Below are positions 22,141-33,876 of a stretch of 64,000 nt of DNA, one piece after another (position 1 is the stretch's first letter; every line of letters begins with the position of its first letter). The notes beneath the pieces are model-generated. The model did no database searches, had not been told where the DNA came from, and saw only the letters and a list, made by a program, of their open reading frames with translations. Origin of the DNA: Dendrophyllia cribrosa (lineage: Eukaryota; Cnidaria; Anthozoa; Scleractinia; Dendrophylliidae); NCBI GenBank assembly GCA_024195265.1, contig JAJLRJ010000010.1:39952298-40016297 (forward strand). Reading direction: 5' to 3'. The translations under genes were made by a program, and so were the position numbers.

Positions 22141-25100
22141 CTAAGTAATTTTAAAAATTAAGAGATAAAAAATACCAATAAAAGAAATTAGCAGGAAAAT
22201 TACATTTAGGACACTGTAAGTAATAGAAAGTATAGGAGAATTTTGAACTGACTAGCTGGCTCTTTACATAGCGTGGCATAAGATTTAAACATGGATTTCG
22301 ACATGGAGCTACGTTGCTGCAAATAAATGGAGTGTATAGAGAGGACATTCATCGAAAACACTTATTTTAGATTCTATCACGTCATCAAAATAATACGTTA
22401 ATGCAAAACACGACAACAAAATTTACATTCAGGGAAAATATCATTCCGTTTTGGACAATCTACCATGCAGAAGATATTGTCGATCAACCATAATTACCGG
22501 ATGTAATACACAAACCCTGGTCTTAGACTGCTTGAGAGACAATCGAAAATTCATCATACTCATCAACCAATTTTATCTCCGCCATTCAGTATTTAGCGCC
22601 CAAAATTTGATGCAGATATTTACAATCATGAGAGATCCAGGGAAACTGTCTTTTCCTTTCCAACGACAAAACCTTGTTCGTAGATATTAATATAGCCTTT
22701 TTACCAGCACGATGTTTCATTCTAAATATAGAACAATTGATCATAGAATCCATTCTATTCAGTCCAGGTCCTTACCCGATCTTTTTGCCAGCGTCAGTAG
22801 ACTTGTATATAGAGCATTGGTGAAGAGGGCCCTCGAAGCCCGCTGCTTTGCAGGCCGCTTTGTGGAACTGAAACTTGAGAACACTGCTGATAAAGTACCT
22901 AAAACCAAAACCAACCAAATAATCACTCACTTATAGCGCGGTTTCTAGTAGTAAAATCCAAACCAAAGAGGTTGCTTTGGCCAATCACAAGACACAGACA
23001 ATACAATGAACCAATCACAAACCGAATCAAATCAATACATGAAGCCTGCGCCAAGCGCGGGAAAGCGTGAGCGCGCAAGTCACGATTGGGTTTGGTTTTA
23101 CTTTTGATTGCTTAAAAAATGGCGCGAGATTTTAAATCCAATCACAAAGTAATGAAAAACCAAGAGAATCGCAAAGTTACTTTCCACACTCAATTGAGAT
23201 TTCTTATTAATTCGTTATTTTTTTTTATCACGTCTGAGTAGTCCCTGAGTGGTACCGAACTATATATTTTTTAACATGGCAACATGGCATTGGCCATGTA
23301 TTCGCTGTAGGATGGTTTACGTCTATCCGCGTTTTCTTTATCGCGACAATGACATATATTTCAAATTTTTTGCCTATTGCTCATAGTCACGCGCTGTGAC
23401 GTTGGCCAATTGGCAAACATTTGATGTGGAGCTCACCTGAGGTGATATTTGATAGACAATTAGCGTTCACGCTGCTACACCGTGCTGATGAGACCCAACC
23501 AGGTCAAAACAGCTCTCCACAGTTGCATTTTTGCTTTCAGTTTTGGCTCAATCATGTCGTCGCGTTAAGTGTTCTACGTTGTATCAGCCTTGCTTACCTT
23601 TTTATTTGTATTCAATTTTTTGGCTGATTAGATCTTCTATAGATCCTACGTACACCAGCAACATTTTCGTACGCGTTCCTTTGCCACTTGTTTAACAAAC
23701 TACGAATGTTAACCCCTAAAGGGTTCGAATATCACCCCGGTCATTTTTATATGGGATCCCTCTGCCCCAAGGATTTATTTTTTGCTTTATTTCCTTTGGA
23801 ACTTATACACAATAGCCGGGACTCTGTTCGAAAGGCTCGTGAGGCACACCTGGAGCCATACGGGATAAACAGACGCGATGAGCTTCATTCATGACACTTA
23901 TAATCTGACACGCTCTTGACCTATCATAATCATGGATTTCATATTTTTAAACTTTTATATTCAACGGCCTGGTAACGTATTTACTCATTTTTTGTTTTTC
24001 TGCCCCCGAAGAAGGTTTGTTTGTCAAACCGAAATATCGGGCAATTTTTTGTTTCTTATCGTTTTCTTCTTGCCGTTAGGATCAGTCTTGCCGTCTATAT
24101 TTTGTTTTTTATTTTTGGGAAGTACAAGTACCACACAACAAGGCCATCAGAGACGATTAGCATCATCATTGCCCTTCTGACAAACAACAACAACAACAAC
24201 AACAAACCTAATATAAGACACATCATTAGGTACATGAAACTTGGCACCAGGATCAAAATCGCTCTCGGTCCTCTCCACCGGGGGTTTGATGCCCTGGTAC
24301 CTAGTTCTCAGTCTCCACCATTCAGTATTGTACTTGTCAGGCTTAATTTTTCCTTGAAACACGCTCCAACGCCATTGGTCAATTAAGTATCCAAACGGCA
24401 AAAAAGCAACGTTCTCTAATGCTAATTTCATCAGAGAATTGATCTCCACACCTAAAGGAATAAATGAAATATCCAAAATATTATTACCATCAGTGTCCAT
24501 CTCCAAATGAAGGGAAAATAGTCACCTCCCAGCTCCACCGCGGTCAAACGTCCGAGGCGTTTTTCGTTTTATTTAGTGGGATTTTATTTAATATTAAATG
24601 GAAATATGGACAAGAATGTACAAAACAAATCAGTTGACGTTACTATGTTTTATTTTTTCTCAAAATGATGAGCTTTTTTCCGTTGAAAACTGACCAAAAC
24701 TCTTTGCGCCTGATCAAAGTTATGTCGGCAAATGGCAACGACAATCTGCAGTCGACAGTTTTTAAACGCTTAGAACGTTCTTAGTAAACTTTCAAAACGT
24801 TTGGTAAATTGACAGTGAATCGGCAATATATTAAACTTTAAACAGTAAAAATGACTACCTTAACTTTTAAGTACTTTCGGTACTTTGCTTAACTTTTGCA
24901 AATTTCTCTCGTTTGACCGCGGTTAACCTCCCAGCTAGCTTCGATTTCATGACCGTATTATCAGTAGTCGCATAAGAACGAAAAACTCAAGATACCTCCT
25001 TAATACGGACACCAAAGGCACAGACCCAAGTGTCCGTATTACAGATGAAGGGATTGTATGAATTTTGGAGCCTTCGGGACCAGGTGAACTGTCCATAAGA

Positions 25101-27898
25101 GAGAGGTGTCCGTATTATGGAGGTGTTTGTATTATGGAGGTGTCTGTATTATGGAGGTGTCCGTATTATGGAGGTATTTGTATTATGGAGGTGTTCGTAT
25201 TATGGAGGTGTTTGTATTATGGAGGTGTCCGTATTATGGAGGTGTTTGTATTATAAAGGTAGGGATTGTATGAATTTTAGTATCTTCGGGACCAGGTGAA
25301 CTGTCCGTAATAGAGAGGTGTCCGTATTATAAAGGTAGGGATTGTATGAATTTTGGTATCTTCGGGACCAGGTGAACTGTCCGTAATAGAGAGGTGTCCG
25401 TATTATAGAGGTAGGGATTGTATGAATTTTAGTATCTTCGGGACCTGGTGAACTGTCCGTAATAGAGAGGTGTCCGTATTATAAAGGTAGGGATTGTATG
25501 AATTTTGGTATCTTCGGGGCCATGGGAACTGTCTGTAATAGAGAAGTGTCCGTATTATAGAGGTAGGGATTGTATGAATTTTGGAGCCTTCGGGACCAGG
25601 TAAACTGTCCATAACAGAGAGGTGTCCGTATTATGGAGGTGTTTGTATTATGGAGGTGTTTGTATTATGGAGGTGTCCGTATTATGAAGGTGTTTGTATT
25701 ATGGAGGTGTCCGTATTATGGAGGTGTTTGTATTATGGAGGTGTCCGTATTATGGAGGTGTTTGTATTATGGAGGTGTCCGTATTATGGAGGTGTCCGTA
25801 TTATGGAGGTGTTTGTATTATGGAAGTGTCCGTATTATGGAGGTGTCCGTATTATGGAGGTGTTTGTATTATGGAGGTGTCCGTATTATGGAGGTGTCCG
25901 TATTATGGAGGTGTCCGTATTATAGAGGTGTCCGTATTATGGAGGTGTCCGTATTATGGAGGTGTTTGTATTATGGAGGTGTCCGTATTATAGAGGTGTC
26001 CGTATTGTGGAGGTGTCCGTATTATGGAGGTGTCCGTATTATGGAGGTGTTTGTATTATGGAGGTGTTTGTATTATGGAGGTGTCCGTATTATGGAGGTG
26101 TCCGTATTATGGAGGTGTTTGTATTATGGAGGTGTCCGTATTATGGAGGTGTCCGTATTATGGAGGTGTCCGTATTATGGAGGTGTTTGTATTATGGAGG
26201 TGTCCGTATTATGGAGGTGTCCGTATTATGGAGGTGTTTGTATTATGGAGGTAGGGATTGTATGAATTTTGGTATCTTCGGGACCGGGTGAACTGTCCGT
26301 AATAGAGAGGTGTCCGTATTATAAAAGTAGGGATTGTATGAATTTTGGAGTCTTCGGGACCAGGTAAACTGTCCATAAAAGAGAGGTGTCCGTGTTATGG
26401 AGGTGTCCGTATTATGGAGGTGTCCGTATTATGGAGGTGTCCGTATTATAGAGGTGTCCGTATTATGGAGGTGTCCGTATTATGGAGGTGTTTGTATTAT
26501 GGAGGTGTCCGTATTATAGAGGTGTCCGTATTGTGGAGGTGTCCGTATTATGGAGGTGTCCGTATTATGGAGGTGTTTGTATTATGGAGGTGTTTGTATT
26601 ATGGAGGTGTCCGTATTATGGAGGTGTCCGTATTATGGAGGTGTTTGTATTATGGAGGTGTCCGTATTATGGAGGTGTCCGTATTATGGAGGTGTCCGTA
26701 TTATGGAGGTGTTTGTATTATGGAGGTGTCCGTATTATGGAGGTGTCCGTATTATGGAGGTGTCCGTATTATGGAGGTGTTTGTATTATGGAGGTAGGGA
26801 TTGTATGAATTTTGGTATCTTCGGGACCGGGTGAACTGTCCGTAATAGAGAGGTGTCCGTATTATAAAAGTAGGGATTGTATGAATTTTGGAGTCTTCGG
26901 GACCAGGTAAACTGTCCATAAAAGAGAGGTGTCCGTGTTATGGAGGTGTCCGTATTATGGAGGTAGGGATTGTATGAATTTTGGTATCTTCGGGACCGGG
27001 AAAACTGTCCGAAAGAGAGAAGTGTTCGTATTATGGTGGTGTTCGTTTGGAGAGGTTCGACTGTATAAGACCGCGTACTCAAAATCCCTGGTCAACCCTT
27101 CTAATTAAATGACGGGGTCGCTTAGTAGAAAATTCGTAGGAAGATAGAAATTCAACTGTATCAAGAGACTATGATCTCTTGACTGTATATATGTTATTGA
27201 ACTAGCGTGAGATCCGTATTGTGAAAATATTCAATCAATTTGGTAAAATTCATTTTTTGCAACGTTATGGACAGAGCTACTCTGTCGATACTCTGAGTAA
27301 CAGAGACTTTTCTCACGCTCTCATCTCTCTCATATCAGAAAGGAGGGGAGGGGTACCGGCGAGGGGAGGGGTACCGGCGAGGGGAGGGGGAGGCGGGGAC
27401 TGGGGAAAATGTTAGACTCTCGCTTAATAGATCGCGTGATCGTCTGCAATCACTGGGAAACAATCCCGGGGGGGCGGGGGGGGGGGGGGGGGGGGGGAGG
27501 TACTCCCTATAATGAGCTATACGGGGATGCTCCGCCCGAAAGGGGTACCTTTTTGAGGCTGGAGGTATATGAAAGGGTCGGGATTTCACGAGTCAAGTAT
27601 GTAAAAGGGTAGGGATTTCACGAAGAATAGGAAATGGTAGCGAAAACACGAGTTGAAGTATAAAAAAGGTAGGGGAAACTGCCATTTGAGTATTATAAAA
27701 AGGGCCTTTCAAAATATATCAAACAGACGCACGTAAAGGCTATATGAAAGGGGTACCATTTTCAATGAAAGGTACATGAAAGGGGTACCATTTTCAATGA
27801 AAGGTACATGAAAGGGGTACCATTTTCAATGAAAGGTATATGAAAGGGGTACCTTTTCTGTAAAAAACGGTTTATGAAAGGGTAAGGGTTTGGACCTC

Positions 27899-27935
<37 letters not shown>

Positions 27936-30900
27936 ATTATAATACTAACACAAAGCAATAAACTAATATTAAAAAATATCTATATATGAAGAATTTAATA
28001 AATAATAAAAAGCTGCTTTCCACGAATGCCGTGCCTTATAGTTCCTCTTTGAGAAGTCGTTTAAATTGCCCAAGGGACTCAGCTTTCCTTACATTATGAG
28101 AAAGGCTGTTCCAGAGCATGGCGCCACTATAACTGAAACTATTTTTATAATAGTTTGTGCGCGGCAATGGAACATTAAGTTTATCCTCAGAGTCCCTTAG
28201 GTTGTAACTAACCCACCTTCGTCCGGTTTAAAGTTGTTCAGCAAACCGATCTTTGCGAGATGTTGAGGTGTAGAGACAGAAAGAGACATTGTGTCACCCA
28301 CAGCTTCATGGAATCCTGGGTTAGCACTGTCACGGAAAATGTACGGCTGGTTCCAGAACAACATGAAGTAGTAGACGTGACCCATCTCATGGTGTGTTGT
28401 GACAAGCCAATCTTGCGTTACCTCTGTGCACTGAAATATCCTGAAAAGAACACACGATCGAAACTGACGACTGATCGATCACTTTTTTGACTTTTTCTTC
28501 CATATTTAAAAATTATCACGGCTTATAACCCCAATGCAGGATAGCAAAGAAGATATATCTTCAAAAAATCGTCGAAAAGGGAATGAGTAGCCTGCGAATA
28601 CAGCCGCCTCTCATCGCTCCCGACCGCAAGAGGCGTTCGCGCGAACGCCCCTAGCGGCCGGGAGCGATGAGAGGCGGCTGTATTCGCAGGCTAGGGAATG
28701 AGGTGAAACAAAACATAAGTAATTTCTTATTCGGTTACTTGGCCGAATGAACAAAAAAATGAAGTCACGAATCGTGCCGCGAAAACTTTCCTTTCTCTCC
28801 AAAAAGCTTACAAAAATATCAAAAACACGTTAACAATGTTGCCATCACCTTAGGAGATAAAACGTGCCGAAAATACCGCGCCAAATAAAGTAAATTCCAA
28901 ACACGACAAAAACAATGTTATCTTTAGAAGATTACAACTGCTTTTAGTCGGTCTTTACAAAAATAGATAAATAGTTACCGGTGACGAAAAACGGTGAACC
29001 TTCAGTGCATGCAGTGACCTTCCGCGGGGCGGGAGGAGGGAGGGAGGGAGGGAGGGAGGGAGGGGGGGGGGGGGGGGGGGGGGGGTACTCCCGTCCGTTT
29101 AGGATAGCTGCAGGTCGTTTTTATTTCTTTTCTGTACATGGAAAGTTTAGAGCCTAGTTTCATTAATACGCCATCATAACCATAGTTTTTTCGTTTAGCT
29201 GGATGTTTAGGTCCTAACTAATAAATATAATTAAAAGGAACCCCATTAAACCAAGGATTACAATACCGAAAAGGATACCCTATTTTTGAATAGGGTATTT
29301 CTTTAAAGGACTGAGCACCTGTACCTAAAAAAAAACATACCTTATCGCGCGGCACATACATATGGGAGTACCCCCCCTTCCTCCCCGGTAATGACCTGCT
29401 TCGGGAATTCCTGCAAGAAATTTTTCCCATACAATTACTGCATGTGAAACATCTTCATTGCTATACAAAACAAATTAACCCCTAACCGGAAATTGCAATG
29501 TCTGTTGCCTGTGTGAGTTTGTGTGTGACTAGCAACTGCAATGTTTTTGTTGCACTTTGTGAAAAACAACGATAACAAAATTCTTAGGCTCTTTGATTGA
29601 TCGATTCTGTTAGATTTGGCAACCGATAAAAGGAAAAAAGCCCATCTTTGTTTATCTCTGTTCATTCAGGTGCTATACGCCTCAATCGCTTTATAAGCCG
29701 ATAAAGAAAAGGTTCGAATGTTATACATGATTTATGTATGCAATCATTATGATGATTCAAATGAAAGCTACTGAGCATTACTTTCCTGTGGTGCTGTTTA
29801 TTATGCTGTACAAGGTGGTTCTAACTTTTGAGTCTGTGGATAAAATCCTAGTCAGTGTGACCATTCAAATGAAAGCTATTGAGCAGTACGTTCCTGAGGT
29901 ACTGTTTATTTTGCTGTTCAAGGTTGTTCTAACGTCTGTTGATGAAATCCTAAAGTGTGACCATTCAAATGAAAGCTATTGAGCACTACGTTCCTGAGGT
30001 ACTGTTTTTATGCTGTTCAAGGTGGTTCTAACGTTTAAGTCTGTTGATGAAATCCTAAAGTGTGCTCATTCAAATGAAAGCTAAAATATTTGCAATTGGT
30101 ACTTGAAACTCTTGGGAGGGAGAACATTTTTTCGACACATATCGTGACGACAAACAGGAAATCGCCAGCTGTCTTGGCGTCGTTATCCAAACCCCAAATA
30201 CATCCGCGATGACCAAGCGAACAGAACAAAAAGATTTCAAACCTAAGACAAAGCCGCCAGCCAGATAACAAGTTCTAGAAGGACTGATGAGTCTTTCATT
30301 CGAGATTGTCGAGATAACAGACGTTTATAGCGTGTCTACTACTGGGTTCCCACCAGGTTACCGTGTTTTCTTACCGCGAAAAATGATCGAAATGATCTTC
30401 GCGCATTTAACAAATTTTATAGAGGCAAGGGAACTCATTAGTATTCACTTCACCTAAGTGATATGTAAACTGAAAAACTGTGGAATACAGCATACGTTGA
30501 AAATATTAATCAAGATGACAGGAAATAACTCCATGACACGTTTTATTTTCACACCAAAAACAACATCCGTTACTGTGACGACAATGTAACACACTACAGG
30601 ATAACATGCCACATAAGATACTTGAAAGTTTTTCCCATAACGTTCGACTCCGGCAAGAGAGATTTAACAGAAAGAGAAAATTCAAACCGCTTATTTTAAA
30701 AATGATTTGCTAACCTCAAAAAAAAAAAGTGCCTTCAAAAACAAACAGACAAAAAACGTGACGAAACGCGATGGCGTGACTGTCACGCACAAAATTTATG
30801 TTAAATGCATGTTTGGAAAAGAGTTTTATCGTCATTATGCTTACCTTACGTCCTTTTCTCCGTCCTCTGTCTTTAAATACATGTCAAAGGCAGAAGGGTG

Positions 30901-31890
30901 ACACTCGACTACCCGTCCTTTGGGTTTTCTAATCATGGACAATTGTAAAAATTTCTTAGGCAGCTTCTCCATTCCGAGAGACAAGAAAAACGATTCCGTT
31001 AAACGAAACATGTCTTGTACTGAATAGTTTTTCTCTCGCATGGTCATGGTTACATCTAGGCTTGTTCTGTTATTGTATGGCTCGACCAGAGGGTAAATTT
31101 CCACCCAATTCTGTGCCCACATATTACCGAGCAGATGAGCTGGGATCGCTTCTTTATCCTTCACCTGAGGATATTTTTTCGCAAGCTGAAAGCGAACATA
31201 CGCATGTAATTCTTGATATAACGGTTCCAATCCTTTCCAAAGAATTTTCACGAGTTCTGGGAGGTTGTCAACCTCATACGGAGCTCGCCAGTAAGCTCCA
31301 TAATCTTTAAAATTGTTATCTTTAGCTCCTTCGTTCGCAAGTTTGACGTATTTTTCGTAAAGAGGTCGTATTTTCGGACCTACCGTGTCACGCCACTCTG
31401 TCCACGCAAATACTAACTCGTCATACTTTGAGGACGGATTAGCCATGATTTTCGTTAAATCTGGAAACAGAGACAAATTCTTCCCCGTTGATAAGTCGTA
31501 CACTTGGGAATCGCTGTATATCGTTTGCATCTGAATCTTTATATCTGTGAGTTTTTTGCGTTTCTGTGAATCTTTCAAAGTTCCCGATACACGAATTAAC
31601 TTGATTTGACGTTGAAGATCCTCAGACAACTCATCCATGTTGCTGAACTTGGATGCATTTTTCCTTGCTTCTTCTAGAAACTGCTCGAAAGCCAAAGTTG
31701 CGGATTTCTTTTCCTCGATAGCTTCGGTCGACGACACATCGCTACGGTATTTCCAATCCGCGATCTCGAATTTGTTTCTCTCTAGCAAAGCACGACGGTT
31801 GAATTCGGTTAGAAACTCTTGCGCTTTACTTTTGGTTTCAGAAAAAGCGCTTTGTGTCAATGAAATCAAGCACAGGGTGAGAAGAAACAT
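21786..31890 (-). CDS. ACE: ACE-B: angiotensin-converting-enzyme-like zinc dipeptidyl carboxypeptidase
   Basis: Second M2-family gene. Exons: 30845-31890, 28217-28440, 24208-24451, 22776-22898, 21786-22140; 663 residues, all junctions GT/AG and in phase, with exons 1-4 the same lengths as in ACE-A. Signal peptide about 1-17. Zinc ligands H366 and H370 (HHEMGH) and E394; K494, H496, Y503, R505 and Y506 are present, though the Pro before Y503 is Ser. Exon 5 adds a Pro/Thr-rich stalk and a C-terminal hydrophobic stretch ([14 protein letters not shown]), suggesting a GPI anchor. The start chosen is ATG 31888-31890; the open frame extends further upstream but without a leader peptide. Introns hold a LINE fragment, a G-run MITE, a 106-bp palindrome and a large minisatellite. 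No disabling change seen. Confidence 0.95.
22776..22898 (-). CDS. ACE: ACE-B exon 4
   Basis: 123 bp, acceptor GTTTTAG|, donor GG|GTAAGG. Encodes [20 protein letters not shown] and the CSIYKS segment. No stop in frame. Confidence 0.92.
24208..24451 (-). CDS. ACE: ACE-B exon 3
   Basis: 244 bp, acceptor CCTTTAG|, donor TAG|GTTTGT. Encodes [14 protein letters not shown] and [13 protein letters not shown] (TTG)n run follows the donor directly. Confidence 0.94.
24978..27065. repeat. MITE expanded into a 17-bp minisatellite, ACE-B intron 2
   Basis: About 70 copies of GTCCGTATTATGGAGGT (variant GTTTGTATTATGGAGGT), in blocks at about 25100-25258, 25620-26250 and 26385-26795. They are separated by a longer unit of about 76 bp (AGGGATTGTATGAATTTTGG ... 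TTCGGGACCAGG ... AACTGTCC). A segment of about 0.53-0.54 kb is itself repeated (compare 26251 and 26794). The right end GAGGTTCGACTGTA at 27053-27065 is a pogo/Tigger-like MITE terminus. The ACE-C counterpart, 42280-42445, has only one long unit. The 17-mer has no stop in any plus frame, so three overlapping false reading frames result. Confidence 0.9.
27468..27933. mobile_element. G/C-run bounded MITE in ACE-B intron 2
   Basis: Opens with G7-C-G22 (27468-27497), then GGTACTCCCTATAATGAGC and ACGGGGATGCTCCGCCCGAAA. Repeats of ATGAAAGGGGTACCATTTTC follow (about 27745-27860), and it closes with a 33-nt C run (27901-27933). Absent from the same place in ACE-C. Confidence 0.7.
27940..28205 (-). 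mobile_element. LINE 3' end fragment abutting the exon 2 donor of ACE-B
   Basis: The minus strand reads an RT C-terminal segment with [14 protein letters not shown] and [11 protein letters not shown] followed by a stop and an AT-rich tail. It is the same family as the longer fragment at 37000-37940. It starts about 11 nt into intron 2; ACE-C lacks it there. Confidence 0.75.
28217..28440 (-). CDS. ACE: ACE-B exon 2: zinc-binding exon
   Basis: 224 bp, acceptor CTTTTCAG|, donor AAG|GTGGGT. Contains HHEMGH and GFHEAVGD. Only about 11 nt of native intron follow the donor before a LINE fragment begins (see 27940-28205). Confidence 0.94.
28588..28693. mobile_element. 106-bp perfect-arm palindrome with 9-bp TSD, ACE-B intron 1
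   Basis: Arms 28588-28622 and 28659-28693 are 35-nt perfect inverse complements starting TAGCCTGCGAATACAGCCGC. GGGAATGAG flanks both sides (28579-28587 and 28694-28702), an exact 9-bp target duplication. A 9-bp TSD suggests a Mutator-like (MULE) fold-back element. Not seen in ACE-C intron 1. Confidence 0.85.
29030..29400. repeat. GGGA repeat, G24 run and G-run MITE remains, ACE-B intron 1
   Basis: (GGGA)n at about 29036-29061 runs into G24 (29062-29085) and GTACTCCC. A matching AGTACCCCCCC lies near 29368-29376, so a small member of the G/C-run family is enclosed. Confidence 0.6.
29734..30085. repeat. Tandem repeat, units of about 100-115 bp (CCATTCAAATGAAAGCT family)
   Basis: Three to four degenerate units, each with ATTCAAATGAAAGCT, a GTACTGTTT(A)TT block, CAAGGTGGTTCTAAC and GATGAAATCCTAA. 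The same family occurs at 35262-36010 and as a fragment near 6185. The frame 29734-29982 is repeat sequence. Confidence 0.75.
30845..31890 (-). CDS. ACE: ACE-B exon 1
   Basis: 1046 bp from the ATG of [17 protein letters not shown] to donor AAG|GTAAGCAT. It includes [10 protein letters not shown]. The matching ACE-C exon differs at about 29 of 349 residues by eye count, many of them charge changes. Confidence 0.94.
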
Positions 31891-31939
31891 TTTACGACGA
31901 GGAAACACGACATGTGGACCAAAAACCGAAAAACACTCC

Positions 31940-31960
31940 GCGTTAGGATTATACAGCGCG
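31940..31960 (-). promoter_or_regulatory. Putative TATA box of ACE-B
   Basis: Minus strand GCTGTATAATCCTAACGCGG about 60 nt upstream of the ATG. The same segment with TATAAG is kept upstream of ACE-C (about 61618-61632), embedded in conserved sequence. Inference from position and conservation. Confidence 0.35.
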
Positions 31961-33876
31961 CGACAAAGCTGATTAAGGTCGCATGTCAGCGCTAAATTTA
32001 CCTTCATACAAATGCATGCCTCGCTTATATCAGTATGCGGCGTTGAGTGAAATTGGATACTTAGGTATTTGACACCAAATAAAATATTTTTAGTGGTTGA
32101 AGGTGTTTGCCGTGAAACATTTGGCGTCAATATATAAGTAAACATTGTAGTTTGCAATCAAATACAAATCATGTCGCTAAATATTGATACATTATCTGCT
32201 GTTCCTGCGAGAGCTAATGTTCTCTATGACCAGCGACCAAAGGCATTTGGTGATTGGTAAGAGATTTCAGGTTGATCTTTTTTCTATTTCGAAAACCGGA
32301 AGTTTTAATTTGAAAGTCATGTCACATATATATAATCCTATAAAGTTAAGCTAAGAGAGAAAGTTTATAGTGCAACTTTAATTTTGCACATAAAAATGGG
32401 AGGGGGAGCTATGTCACGGCGGTTTTTATATTTTTGGCTCAGATTGTGCTAGAATTAAACCTGTGTATCTAATTTCGGACACGAAATGCTTTTAGAACAC
32501 CAAGAACATATCAAGTGAATTCTTGAAGAAAGAATAAACCATAATCAGTTTCAGTAGTAAATTTTCTAAAATACAGTGAACAAACTTGAAAGAATTGGCC
32601 CATTTTTTTTCAAGTTGCAATCCATTTCCATCCAGGTCCTGGCCATCTGTAGTCAGAGACTGGCTTGTTCATAGTTTCAATGAACTCGTAAAGTAATTGT
32701 AAACAAAACTGGGCCATTATCACTTTGGGGTTTCCATTGATTCAAATACGCCTTTGGGCTTTTTAAAGTAACTTTAAAAATTGGCGACATAGCCCCTTTA
32801 AATGGGGTATCTTTACATGGCCTTGTAAGCATTATATTCATTTAGAGAAAATTAAACACCACAAACTGAATGTTTACAGCTGAAAACCAGCGTTTTCAGC
32901 TGGTGCTAACCTCTGTTGACTTCGGCATTACAACAAAGCCAGCGGGACAATTTGTAAATGACTTAGACGGTGTCTCAAAAATCGGAATTCTGTCTTCAAC
33001 AGGGTAGGAAAATCAGAGAATTGCGTCTTCAACATGGTCAGTGTTTGAGCGGCCCATCCGCACCTCCCTATCCGAGCCTCTGTCGTGTAACTTCCGCCCA
33101 ACCCCCCCCCCCCCCCCCCCCGCATCCACCCCCAGGGGGGGAGCTAAATTTAGCAACACCGCGTTGAAAGTCTACTGAAATGTGCCAAACGTTTGAGCAA
33201 ATGAGTAAGTCGAACAGAAGCTGTATTTTCAGACTTTTCAAGCTCAGAGCCTTCGGTTTCGTGGCCTACAATATCCTGCGCGCACACATCTCCTATTTCC
33301 TTTACATCCTTTTTCACATGTTTTTTCCACGTACTGAGCAAAGGAATGTGAGATATATTGAATTGAAACGATCACTTGTCGGCCCTGATTCGAACACGAA
33401 TTTTATTGGCTTTTTGCCTCTCCCCGCAGAGGCCTCTTTTGAGCAAAGGCCGTGGATGCCTAAGGCCTATTTATTCTTGTTTTTGTTTTTGCTGATCAAT
33501 GCGACCTAACCAAATGCGACCTAACCAAAAAAGGGAACGGGAAGTGAACGTTACCGCCTGCAGAAATGAAACGAAACTGATTTTCAAATTTGGAAAAAAG
33601 AAAAGAATGGAGTTCACCGGATTTTCAAAAGAGTTTCCTAAGGAGATTTTTAGATTAACAGGCGATTTTAGGGTGGGAACAATGAACAGGATGATAAAAA
33701 AAATGGTAAACTCCGCAATTTTGAGTTATTTCAGTACAAATAAAATGATCAAATCATGGGTTATAGGGGGAGGCTGTACACAGGCTGTTCAAGAGAACGC
33801 GTGCAAAATTCGCTTAGCGCGCGTACAACCGCGTACACAAGACCGTAGTTCAAAGGAACGGTGAAGTACGGCCAGT
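31961..33876. other. Upstream of ACE-B, no gene seen
   Basis: AT-rich intergenic DNA with a C20 run at 33102-33121. The frames 33180-33509 and 33499-33864 match nothing I know. Homology to the region upstream of ACE-C resumes at about 33877 (CAGTCATTCACTAATTG). Confidence 0.4.

Noticed and set aside
25100..26795. Regular repeat array as a CRISPR
   Set aside because: Units are contiguous without unique spacers, and the locus is in a eukaryotic intron.
25065..26834. Long plus-strand open frames with repeated YYGGV/LWRC peptides
   Set aside because: They come from the 17-bp minisatellite, open in all three plus frames because the unit lacks stops. No start context, no homology, and the ACE-C counterpart lacks it.
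31891..32157. Upstream extension of the ACE-B reading frame
   Set aside because: The extra 89 codons precede a clear signal peptide at ATG 31890 and have no equivalent in ACE-C; probably 5' UTR and promoter.
33499..33864. 121-codon plus-strand frame upstream of ACE-B
   Set aside because: No domain, AT/GA-rich, not conserved upstream of ACE-C.
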